A stretch of DNA of 64,000 bases from Typha latifolia (taxonomy: Eukaryota > Streptophyta > Magnoliopsida > Poales > Typhaceae), in the NCBI GenBank assembly GCA_019914945.1, contig CM034102.1, positions 5,693,501 to 5,757,500 on the forward strand, read 5' to 3'. Of the stretch, positions 23,901 to 35,583 are shown one piece after another (the stretch's first letter is position 1; the number at the start of each line of letters is the position of its first letter). The notes beneath the pieces were generated by a model that did no database searches, was not told where the DNA came from, and saw only the letters and a list, made by a program, of their open reading frames with translations. The position numbers and the translations under genes were made by a program.

Positions 23901-26848
23901 TTTCCATCCAGTGGAACTACCAGGAAATATTAAATGAAAAAAGGAACTAAAGTACTTTTACCTTATATCGACTAAAACTTGCATATCGATTTGATTTAAA
24001 ATATGAATCAGGAACATGCGTTGGTGGACAAGAAATTACTATTACGGAAACATGTACCTGTGTCCAATCATAAATCGGACGACAATTCCTTTCTTAAGTT
24101 CCAGTTCTTGGAGTTTCTCACCTAATTAAAAACAAGAAAATAGGAGAGATCATGGACTGAGCTACGTAAAAGTGAACTTACAGGAAGGATATTATTTAGC
24201 CAAATAGATGATATAATAAAGTAATAGCTCTGAAGATAATCTTCTTTGTCATTAACTTCTCAAATTAAAATGTTATTGCTAGTAACCTTTGTATATGTTG
24301 AACAAATATTCTACATGCTCCAAAATTCAACTTTAAGTCTTGCCACACATCAAGGAACCTTTATTGAACAAAGTTGCCCTCACAAGTTCAACAAGAAATA
24401 AAAAGGTTAGGAATGGGCAAATAATTGTTATAGACTTCCATGAAAGTTAGATTAATTCATGTAAATATGTAACCAAATTATAATAAGAGGGTGAACGCTG
24501 AGGCTGAAAGATCTTTCAAGTTCTCCTTGTGAGCTTTTGCTGATAGTTTCATGGTAGTAATATTATTAAAGACCCATATATCTTCATGAAGTTTTGCCAT
24601 TCAACTCCATATATCATGCTCATTTTAGAAGAACAGGATGATTCTTCCCACAATTAATTAAAGACATTTTCATCTTTCCTACTCCTTTTGGGGTCTTCCA
24701 CATGATATCAGTCTTTACTGATGAATTGTCTTCATCAATCATGTCAAAAGATATTACCAAGATCCTGAGCTTACAATTAAGTACTAATTTTAACTTGGCT
24801 TGAACTCAACCTTTTCTTACACTAGCATTTCACTTTACAGCACTCATTTATCACAGTATTGGCATAACATCAATAATGGTTTGATAAGTACAAATAACCA
24901 TGCATTCAACTACATAACATGGTTAATCTAGTTAAATTAATTGATATCCACAATTTTCCTTTAACTTAAACGGCATTTGCAAGCAACACACTAGGCAAAT
25001 AATAATCTTCAGCTAGGTCTATTTGCAATATGCTAATATCCTTTTTTAAAGGTTCACCTAGTATGGCAGAATCAAATAGAATAAGTAGAATAAATTTCTA
25101 TCAAGTAAAAAAGTTCATTTAGCTAAAGGTGGCAGGAAAAATTTGAAGCATTGCTCAAAATTAAATATGTTACTGTCAATAATCAAATAATGAACTAGTC
25201 CAGCAGTTTTGATTATAATTATCCTCAAGCAACTACATAATTCAGAATTAATTCTGTCTATTTCCAGAATCTTTACTCTTCAATGATCAATTACTACATC
25301 TAGACAAAACAATTAGAGAAGAGAACTTCCTTAGATATTCTGCATCAATCAACTTAATTTTGAAGGAAAAGTCCTCAATCTGACAACCATAAACCTTTCA
25401 TCTAGATATGTGAGCTTTTCTTGGTTAATCACGATTCATGAAAAATGAACCAATAAAAGAGAAGAACAAGAGTGAAAATATGTAGATTGCTAGAGTATCT
25501 TAGGGAAATGGAAAGTGGGAAACAAAACATAGAATTATGAGCAAACTGCTCTTCTATTGCTGGCTCTCTTAAACTTGAAAAGTAAAGTTGATTTTGCGAG
25601 TGGTTCCCTTGTCCTTGACGAGGCCCAAGGTTTCTCTTAATGCACGCATTGGGAAACATGAAATTCAACAAATTTTCATGTAATTTAGGTTCAGAAATGT
25701 TAGATTTAACATCTTTACAACAAGAAAGATAAATCAAATATTCACTCACCAGAAGTTTCTCACCATTTAACTAATGATCAGAAAAAACAAGAAGATTCTA
25801 GAGCTAAAAAATAAACAAATGGCAATTGCTTGTTACTTTAAATCGAGTCATTAGCAGCGCAGAAACTAAATGATGGATGCTGCACAAGTACCAAGTCACA
25901 TATACACTGCACATAAAATTGAAGAACCTTGATTTCCAATATATTTAAGACGAAGATAACGATTCTGATAAATAAGAAGGATTGTTAATATAAAGTACCT
26001 TGCGGCATCCATGTCTCCCTGACAGAATCCCGCCTCTTTCTGCTGCTAAATGCAGTATTAATCCCAATTACAACAAAAGCCTTCTTTTTCTTCTTATCAG
26101 CTGCCGAGGACAATGGTGAACCGCGCAAACCAAGCAACTCTTGAGAGCTTCTCTTTGCAGCCAACTCCATCTGCAGCGTAGAGATCGTCTTATCTAAAGA
26201 TCTGATAACATCAAATGCCAACAGGACTACCAAGTTTAGATCCAAGAACAAACAAACACACAAGCAATTCTTCAAAGAACAAAAAGAAAAGAAACAAGTT
26301 ATAGCACTCGGAAACACACTGTATGGCTTCATGTGTCTTGCTCATCTCGCCCATTATATCATTATCTTGGCCGTGCCTCTAAAATCAACAAGAAATTTCA
26401 ATCAAAAAAGGCCCAATTAATGCGGCACAACTAAATCTGAAATGGACGACCACTCACCCGTTCGGTGGCGCAATCCTCTGAAACAATTTGAAGCTCTTGT
26501 TCCTTCCGCCGCCTAGAAATTATTTGACTGTCGGATTCAGGGGCCTCCCGGAACCTACCACATCAAAACAAACCCAAAATTCCCCTAAAATTCACCCAAA
26601 AGAAAAGGAAAAGACCCAACCGAAATACACATGCAATGCCCGATCTTTCCGCGAACCCAGATCTCAATTCGATCCGAGGAACAAGGAAAAGAGCAAAAGA
26701 TCAAATCTTTGCGCATAAAACAGCTAGAGACCGAGCGAGAATCTAACCAGTCTGTGAACAGCATTCCGAAGCCAAAGAAGAAGATACATATAACAAAAAT
26801 CCATCTCACGGATACTTTTTTATCACTAACGCTATTCCTACCCTTCAT
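20991..26848 (-). CDS. GT31 beta-1,3-galactosyltransferase
   Basis: Exons in transcription order are 26848-26748, 26554-26458, 26378-26320, 26201-25999, 24121-24058, 22081-22009, 21899-21779, 21701-21614, 21525-21400, 21328-21219 and 21139-20991. All introns are GT-AG and the frame closes exactly to 396 residues. The protein is a type II membrane protein: a short basic cytosolic tail, a signal anchor ([18 protein letters not shown]), a stem with the DUF4094-type region, then the GT31 domain. Landmarks are [27 protein letters not shown], the metal-binding DDD in [11 protein letters not shown] (about residues 232-234) and NEDVTLGSW. Plant members act in the Golgi and add galactose in beta-1,3 linkage to glycoproteins such as arabinogalactan proteins or N-glycans. 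The acceptor cannot be told from sequence. The length is typical and nothing is disrupted. Introns of about 2 kb and 1.9 kb interrupt the middle. Confidence 0.95.
22082..24057 (-). other. Intron 5 of the galactosyltransferase gene
   Basis: A 1976-bp AT-rich intron. No nested gene, RNA or clear transposon was recognised; the frame at 22453-22725 has no recognised domain. Confidence 0.65.
24122..25998 (-). other. Intron 4 of the galactosyltransferase gene
   Basis: A 1877-bp AT-rich intron. The minus-strand frame at 25429-25749 lies wholly within it and shows no recognised domain. Confidence 0.65.
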
Positions 26849-27695
26849 CTATTCTTTAGCTTCTTCTCTTTCCTTCGTGCCTTCCTCTTCTCTCTTTCTC
26901 TCTCCCCCTCCTTCTCTTAGTTGGGCAAAGAACAAGAGTATTTAAGCTTAAGAAATCGAAGAGGAGGGAGATGACCAAAGGAAAGGAACACGTTGGTCAG
27001 AAATCCAGATGAACTATCGACGAAGGACACCAAGAGGTGAGAGACGGAGATTGGAAGCGTCAAAGGAGCACTACAAGGCGATGGCTTCCATTAAAAAAAC
27101 AAAACAAAAAATTGCAATAGAAATGCGGTATATTTTGTATATAAAACCCTATAGCTACTCAAATTCGTGATCTCTACCCTAACCCTTTCACTTTTTTTTT
27201 TAAATTTTTTTTGTCTTACGGTGTTATATGCAAATTTTCCGTATGCCGGTCAACTCACCACCTTCTGGTTCACGATTGGAGGAATCCCCTGCGGGAAAGG
27301 GGCCACGCTGTCCTTCTGCCACGTAGCATACGAAGGGAAAGCAAAGGCCACCCTTTTCTCCTCGTCTTTTTTCTCTTTTAGCTCTATTTTTATTTATTAA
27401 AAAATCGTCTCATTAGCAATCTCAGCGTACCCTAAAAATATATAAAAATATATATCTATAATATTAATTAAAAACTCATGAATGAGTGCTGCCATTTGTC
27501 GTACACGTTTGTATACATGCAGGTGACAAACCTTATGGGCCAACGATCAATATTATTGGCTACATTCTAAATTTCCCAAAGAATATAAGTTGGTAGCTAC
27601 GTCTGGATCTCAATGTCTTGCTTGGTTGGAACCATGTCATAACTTACACAATCAATACGACAGTGTGCACGTTACAAAAGGAGATTAATGTCCAA

Positions 27696-27732
<37 letters not shown>

Positions 27733-29699
27733 ATATTTGAACTTGGGAATTATATTATTTGAAAGTGGGGCCTGAACTCCGTCGCTTGGGTCATTGGAAA
27801 GCGAACGGTGGGTTGGGAAAAATTTCATTCTTTATCTTGCAAGGGAATGTCGAGATAACACCCTATATTTTATTAAGAGAAATTTTCAAATACCACCTTA
27901 TACTTTTGTACCTTTTCTTTTTGTATATAAATTTTATTAGAGACAGGAGTATGTAGTTTTTTTTCTACCAGCTCTAAACCTAAGAATGGCAATATACCGA
28001 ATTTATAAAATAAGGAGTTAAATAGCAAAAATAATACTTTTTAAAAAAAAATTTGGGGAGGAAGGCTAGCTTACAGAGACGATACTGTTTCCTGATACCA
28101 GAAGCTTCAAAATTCTCCAAACATAGTTTATGTTATTAGATAGAGTTTATAATGCATAGATCACGATCAAATTGTTAATAAATTATATGGTAAATGATGA
28201 TCACTAATGTGACCTCTCCTGAACAAGTGAACATTCTCCATTCATTTATTTTGCATGGCTAAAATTTACACTTCAAAGATTTTCTAAAGATTTATCTAGC
28301 ATGTGGTACTGAAATAATTTTAAATATTTTTTAGATAAACAAATTTCGGCACGCAACTAGTCGATAATCTATGTTTGATTTATAGATGGAAAACTTATAA
28401 AAGATAATATCCCAGAAATCTTAGAGAACTTTTCTTTATATCAATTTTGAATAGGACTCCTTCTAAGGATATTAATATATCATCTCTCATGACATCACTA
28501 GGAATAAAGAATTCTCTTGCTTTTTAGTGTTTAGTTCCTAGATTGCTAATACTACTTCTTTAATTCATCATTTAAGTCTTTAAATTTCATTTCTCCTATT
28601 ATACTCAAAATTTTGAGGCGATGGAAAATAATTTCTTTTGCGAATTTCCCTTATCCCGTTATTTATTAGATCTTATGACGAATTCATTAATAAGAAATCA
28701 CAACCTTTTGTTTAAGAGGAAGACCTAATTAACAAGGGTGTCTGCACCAAAATCATTAATTTTTCTAAGTTGGTGAATATATAAATACAAAAATGAGTTA
28801 ATTAAGGTAAATTTTGAATGTGGACAAAGTTAATTACTTCCTATGAAGCCAGTTTTTTACACACAAAAAAAAAATTCTTTGAAAGATGAGACAAGTGGAT
28901 ACTTATGAGGCCAACTTAAGCCACAGAAGCAAGTCAAACAACTAATGGTCATCGTTTATGTGCTAAAATTTAAAGCTTAAAATGCTTCATAATTTAGGGT
29001 GGTACTTGCATGATGAACTTGTACTCTAGCTCTAGCTTAATTGATTAATTGAAGTTCTTCATCTTTATAGTAATATTGCATGCTTTTCCTATTATATTTA
29101 TTTTAAACTTTTCATTCTGAGAAAGATGACATCCACTTAGCAAACTTATTTTCCTTACTAATTCTTCTAAAACAGAGTCATTAGCATCCAGATTACCTAT
29201 ATACATAGCTAGCTGCAAGGAGAAACAACAACTAATGATTTAATCTATACTCTGTTCTTCTAATACATGATAATTGATTAATGACAATAGGAACAAGTGT
29301 GTCTATGCTTCTTTCCAAACTGCTAATTCTCATTGAAAATTTGAAATCTAGCACTTTTCATGGTGTTTATCAAAAACTCAGTGCCGTCCTGAGACAAATA
29401 GCTTCCAACTCCGTTAATTTCACTATTAGACAGAAGCAATACAGAGATCCAGGAGAACAAGACTATGTTACTAGTTTATCTCAGCAACTGTTCAGGGTAA
29501 ACTCATGAGAAAAGTTTTTGTCAGACAGTGACCATTAAAAGCACATCTCAAATGAGCAATGCATGATCTTTTTTATTTACAGAATGCTATTAAAGCCTAT
29601 AAAAGTATATCATATGCAGCACATATAGTCACTGTTGGCCCAACAAGTTTATAGCTATTCGCCTTTACATTTCCACCTCGCGCAGGAAAATCCTTCAAC
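26849..29699. other. Spacer: galactosyltransferase promoter side and TMEM50 3' side
   Basis: It starts with a CT-rich 5' leader region (about 26870-26920) of the galactosyltransferase and includes a TA microsatellite at 27701-27730. The rest is AT-rich with no recognised gene. The frame at 29281-29508 looks open but matches nothing I know; the TMEM50 3' UTR probably lies in about 29500-29699. Confidence 0.45.
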
Positions 29700-32600
29700 T
29701 TAATCTTCAGAATGGCAAGCCCAGTAGATTAGCCCACTGCGAGGTAGATCGGTGTCAATCAAAATGGAATTCCATGATGGAAAAATGCATGAGTTTGAAA
29801 CCATGTGCAGTTACCTTATCAAGACAAATACACACTGCAGAACACCAGCAACACCAGTCCATGCAGAGGGGCCCTTATCTGTCAGCGCGTCTTGTATCAA
29901 CAAGCCGACTGACCCTGCCAAAGAGACAAATGACACAACGTATGCCACAAAAAGCCAAAGCTTCAACCTGCAATTTCAGGAACTTGCATTATTATAAGAT
30001 AAAATTTACAATGGTTGAAGCCTGCAGACATGCTCAAATCACCTTAGGGAGTAGTGGAGAAAAAATTGCACAAGCTAGGCAGGCATTAGTCTACAGGCAC
30101 AGCCAGATCACTTAATGGTTTGGTATCAAATTACGACAAAATTATAAGGAATACTAGTTATTAGTTTGATGATCCAGGAAACTAGATAAATTTTCTGGCA
30201 TATCTTTTCTCACCATATCTGAATTAAAAAAGAAAAGCTATTCCACCTCAATTTCACACAGACACAAAGGCCCACTGTTCCGGACTATTAAACCCACCTG
30301 TTCTTGTCATGCAAAATGACCCTCTTTCCTTTGTTCTCATTGTAATTGACGATAGATTTCAATTATTCAATAAGCTGGGGGCACTCTTGTTGGTATCAGA
30401 CCAGAAGGGCACTGTTTATTGTTCATTCAAGTGCTGAGAATCATACTTCAGCTTTTCGACAAGAAGACAGGAGCTCTACATTTCTACTGTGTGAACAATA
30501 ATGTTTTATACTGTTATATGTCAAACATCAGGAAGGTTGTCAAAACAGCCATGTGCATAATTTTATACGTCAAACACCAGGAAGGTTGTCAAAACATCTA
30601 TGTACATCATTCGATCCAGATTTCATGAACAAGTAGACAGGGCTGACGACAATAACCAAGTTGACATAGAAATGTTGCCGCCAGCACTAATTTAATACAC
30701 CTTGATAAGACTATGCTCTGCTGGCAACTACTCAGCCATGGTAGCAAACAACACAATATGTATATTAGAACTTGACTCTTATATTACTATGTTTCCTGCA
30801 ATTTAAAAGAGAAGTACTAACATAATGTTTCCTATTTGAAGTTTATAGATACTGAAGCATAACAAATCCTCTTTTTGGTGAGGGTGAAATCTAAATAAGA
30901 ATTTCTCATAGCCACATTCTTGTGTAGTACAAATAAATGTAGCATCGGTTATCCCAGTGAAAACCATCTACAATCCTAATGGCTCTGTCATGTTACAGGT
31001 GAAGCAGGGTTACTCCCATCTCTTAGCCCACTGCATGTTTTAATCAAGCAATTGAAAATAGCTCTGACATTCCAGTTGAGAAACAAAAAATCCTAAAAAT
31101 AAATAAATAGGCATGATAACAAAGCATATCCAATCAATATGCTATTCCACGAAGAATTTATTTTACTACACCAACTATGTTTATGCTGCAAACAAAACCC
31201 AAATTGTTACTCTAATTTTGATTATGATACAGCAAGAAACATCAGCAGTGTGATATGCTTTGAAACCTCAATAATAAGACAATGGAACAACAAGTCCAAT
31301 ATAGAAAGGTGGTATACACCAAGCAACTCTTATAAAGGAAAAGAGCTGATTAAAGAAGAATTAGCAATTCTCAGTTTGTGTTAAGTATGGTCCACTAAAG
31401 TTTTACATGAACAATTTAGAGCTAAAACATACCACAGGATTCACCTGTCAACTCTTACATGAACAATTTATCTAGTAAGAGATAAATATCTAATATCATC
31501 AAGATTCACCTATTTTTTGTCAAGAAACTGGACCAGATTTATGATCCAGATTACTTGCTATTTGGGGCAGTAAAAGAAGTTACATGAAGGTCAAGTCCAA
31601 TGAAAATATTAACATATAACAGTATGACGGCATATCTCAACCAATTTCCCATAGCCAAACATCATTAAAAATACTAGTAAAGAAAATTAGATGATAGTAA
31701 CTTTCTAATGATCTAAATTGGCTGTTCTGCAGAGCTAGAAATGCACAAATGATCCAAAAAGGCCAATAATGCCAAACTCCAAGAACATAACATGGGCAAA
31801 GTATGAGGAAAAGAATAACAAAGATAAATACAAATTGGATTTGTATTTAATTGATGCAATAACTTGTCTAATCCTTTTCCGAGATAATAATAGAATACAC
31901 TATAGGCAAAACTAAGTTAAAAAGACCCCACATCACATAGCCTTGAAACCCTAGTAGATGGACATCTATAAATCCCATGCAATTAGCAATAAACAAAAAA
32001 ACAATACTATATTTTTTAAATACAAATATACATATCAAGGATTCAAATATACATATCAGAGATAACTTTAATTGAAACTAATTTCATACTTCCAATTAAA
32101 GATGGCCGTGCTGACTGACACGCGGCGTACCAGCATGTGGCATGAGGAGTGCAGCACGACACCCCTCCTAGCGGCGATCTGCTCACCGCCGAGCTTCCGT
32201 TGTTGGCAACCTCGCCGCCGTCGTCGCCTATTGTGCCAGAAAGCTTGACAGATCCGCCACTTAAGTCTTTATTCACCCGCCTCGACCCGTCCGAGGTCTT
32301 CTTCCTCCTCGGACTAAGGCTAGGGCATCCCGGCATAGGATGCGACATGATGACGCCTTCATCAACGGAGTTCTTCGGCAGCGAACGATAGGCGACGACC
32401 ATATCGAAGAGCGAAGCGCTGCTAGTCATCCTCCTCTTTTTCTCTCCTTCTCTTATGGCACGGCTGGCAAGTGCCGCGGCACATACCGTGCTGGCTGGTG
32501 GCCGGCATGAGCCGTGCCTGTGGCACGATCATCATACTTTCAATAAAATGCATTGTCTTAAATTTGGTCCAACAAGTATTTTGACATTTATCTTATGGTT

Positions 32601-34741
32601 ATTTTAGTTTATACTTAAGTTTGTCCTCTTCCCATTAACCAAAACTTCAATAACTATACCACTTTGAAGCATTGAAATTTAGGCCTTAACCTTGATGTAA
32701 CTTCTATTATTTAAGTATCCATCTCTCTTGCCATCAATACTTCTCACATTTCTAATTCGCATTCTATTTGCTAGTGTTTGCTATGCTAGTTTTCGCTTTC
32801 TAGGATTGTCAAAATAATCAAGTTGGACCATGCTTGGCCCAAGCTTAGCTAGATGTAGGCTCAATTATGCAGAGTCAAGCTTGATTCACTTTTTAAGGCC
32901 TCAAAATTAATTTAAATCCAAACTTGATCATAGGCTGCCTTGGTCAAACTCACCTCAATAAGGCTCAGCATACCATATATACATGTACGTAATTCATGTG
33001 GTAGCTAGTCTCTTAACCAAACTTGATATTCAGCCTACTTATCAATTTAAACTTTGATCAAAGTATCTAGTGAAGTTTGATTGAGATATCAAGGTTGATT
33101 CAAGTTTGATTCTAGCTTGATCTTGTACAAGGCTTAAATTTGACTGATTTCAAATAGGCTTTATTAGGGTTATCAAGTAGCTCATTTAGGCTCAAACTCA
33201 GCTCAAGTTAAAATAGGCTCAAAATGAAACAAAACGAGCTGAGCTTGATTGTACATCTTAGGGTCAAAATTAAATTCAACCCCATCTTGATCAAATCTAG
33301 GCTCACTCAAGTTCGGCTCGTATACACTCATAAGTCACTTTCAAAGATTTCAATTTCTTCCAGATTACTTCTACAAGTACCAAATCACATGCTTCATCTA
33401 ATTCCATAAGAAATTACAGTTCTTTTTTTCACCTTCTGCAACATGGAAAGAAAATACCTTTTATTATCAAATGTTTTGCAATATGAGATTTTCATAATTA
33501 ATATGCTTTGTTCTACCACTTGCTCTCTTGAGCATTCCTTGCATGATGTATTGTATTATTCTCGTCCAAATTCCAACATCACCTCAATATTAGAATGCTT
33601 CTCTAGTCATCTAGAACTTTCCAAGTAGGGCAATCATATAACTTAACCTCTACCACGGTTTACTGAACTTTTAAAGGTACTTATTCCATTCAAAGGCACA
33701 CAACCAACAATTCTAATAGGACGGTGAAAAGCACCTAAAACCCATGCAGTCGTGTCTACAAAATATCTTTCAGTAGAGCCCTCAGCCTCAATCAACTAAT
33801 CAAATGGTATTTCTGTCCAAATTTTTGCACCTAAAACCAGCTGTTGAAGCTTTACTTGAAAGGGTGCTTTACTGCTCTGTAATATCCCAAAATAGTTTTT
33901 CTTCACCTATTACTTGGAATTCTTAGATTGCACTTATCAGTAAAATAAACATATTCCTACCAAAAATAAAAATAAACATATTAAATATCAGACTTTTTCC
34001 CCATTAAACATTAGTTTGTCCTCCATTTACCAAGCAGAAATTTCTTAAATCAGCTCCAGTATCTGCACTGTGCCACTATCTTCAAGTGCAATATATAAAA
34101 CACAAAATATGCCAAAAGAGGAAGCAAGAACAAATGTGTAACAAAGTATCTATCCCATGCTATAAGGTTTTATATCACCGAGCAATATCTACCTAATCTT
34201 CCACTCTACAAGTGACCTAATAATAACTATTTCTTTTGTTACCATAATAAAAAAATCTCCGATTCACTTCCTTTCCAACCGAGTTTTAAAAATAAATTAG
34301 ACCGCAATAATTTGCATTGATTAGGAAATGTAGCGAATATCTCATCATTCGATAGATAAAAAGTCCCAAAGGCAAATAGTTTCTTTCGATCAAGAAAATT
34401 CTAACCTCCATTCCGTATCGCCATAAGGGGAGTAGTAATCGTAGCTGATGTCTTGTCTATTGACGCAATTGAACATTAGGGCGGCGAGGGAGGCGAAGAT
34501 TCCTGCGAATTTGGGAACCGAGAGGAAGATACCCTAGTTATGGCCTTCCTTAAGATTTGACAAATAGTGGAGGAGAATTCAAGAACGCGATCGGGGTAAG
34601 AGTACCCGGGAGGTAATGGAGGAAGGAGACCTTGACGGCGCTGCAGACAACGGCGTCGACCCAGAACCACCACCCGGCGCCGAATACGGCACCGGCGACG
34701 CCGGGGCCGACGATTTCCCACACGAGCGAGAAGTTATCCAT
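29700..34741 (-). CDS. TMEM50 homologue (UPF0220 family), four-helix membrane protein
   Basis: Exons in transcription order are 34741-34606, 34502-34406, 29967-29815 and 29736-29700, joined by GT-AG introns into 140 residues. The start MDNFSLVW at 34741 is preferred because it matches the short N-terminus usual in this family; an in-frame ATG at 34780 would add 13 residues. The protein reads GPGVAGAVFGAGWWFWVDAVV, then SLAALMFNCVN, YYSPYGDTEW, LKLWLFVAYVVSFVSLAGSV and WTGVAGVLQCVFVLISGLIYW, giving four hydrophobic helices. This is the TMEM50 pattern. Animal relatives sit in endoplasmic reticulum or Golgi membranes; the molecular role in plants is not established. A 4.4-kb intron separates exons 2 and 3, so the coding sequence fills under a tenth of the gene span. 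It is transcribed head to head with the cyclotransferase gene. Confidence 0.9.
29968..34405 (-). other. 4.4-kb intron of the TMEM50 homologue with a GC-rich insert
   Basis: Mostly AT-rich. An abrupt GC-rich island at about 32100-32530 carries a minus-strand frame (32043-32429) of Ser/Arg/Gly-rich sequence with no family I recognise. It is edged by GCCGTGCTGAC-like and CAGGCACGGCTC-like words in opposite orientation, which suggests an inserted element. At 32820-33340 lies a stretch rich in GGCTCAAA and AAGCTTGA words, probably a worn hAT MITE. Confidence 0.5.
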
Positions 34742-35583
34742 CCGGGTTCCTGGAAACCCCTTCGATCGCCCTCTCTCCAATTCTCCTCAAGAGAGTGAGC
34801 AGTTCGACAGGAGTGGCTCGAGTCGCGAGGGTCATCGATCGCCGCCTTTATTTCCCTCATGAATAATGTTGGAAATTTCTATTACCGCCCTGTTTTCTTG
34901 AACTTATTATATTTCACACCCTGCCCTTTTTTGTTTTGTATGCGAAATGATCCTTCCATTTTGATTTTATATTTCACTCATACCAATCTTTCTGTTTTTT
35001 ACCACGATTTTTTTCCCTCTAAAATTTAATGGTTTAAGTAAATAATAATAATACTGATTTCTAATCCAATTGGTCGAAAAAGAAAGATGATAAATAGAAG
35101 TTTCCTAACAAGTCTCCCTTACTATTCTTTTCCCTGTTTTAATTGATTGGAATCCCATAATTAACTGGATTTAACAATGTGCCAAAGGACCAAAACCTCA
35201 CTAGATTTTTTTTTATGCTTATATATTTTCTATAATAAATACCAATATATTCGCAGCAGTTGAAGGGTATCGATTGCGTGGGAAAGAAAAGGGTATTTTT
35301 TGCACGAGTAATTTGTCGAATTATGCGATCAACGAAGAGCAATCTTTTGAGTTGGGCCGCACTCAAATACGAATCCTAAATAGGAGTTTTGTCTTTCTCT
35401 AGGGTCTTTCTCATAAAAACAACAAAAAAAAGGAGAAAAAAATAATAATTATTGTATTTATTCTGCGGGCAGTAGCCAATCAGGCTTCATCACAACTTTC
35501 GCCGTCTCGCTTTGCCATCGTCCGTCCGGAGAGGAGAGGTCTCATCCCCCATCCCCCTTTCTCCAGGAGAGAGAGCAAGCGGG
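34742..35583. promoter_or_regulatory. Shared head-to-head promoter region
   Basis: The 842 bases between the start codons of the TMEM50 homologue (minus) and the cyclotransferase (plus) must hold both promoters and both leaders. The region turns from GC-rich near each start codon to AT-rich in the middle. No clear TATA box was found for either gene. Whether regulation is shared is inference. Confidence 0.5.

Noticed and set aside
32820..33340. GGCTCAAA/TTGAGCC-rich stretch in the TMEM50 intron
   Set aside because: Resembles the arms of the TAGGG-family MITEs but has no definable ends.
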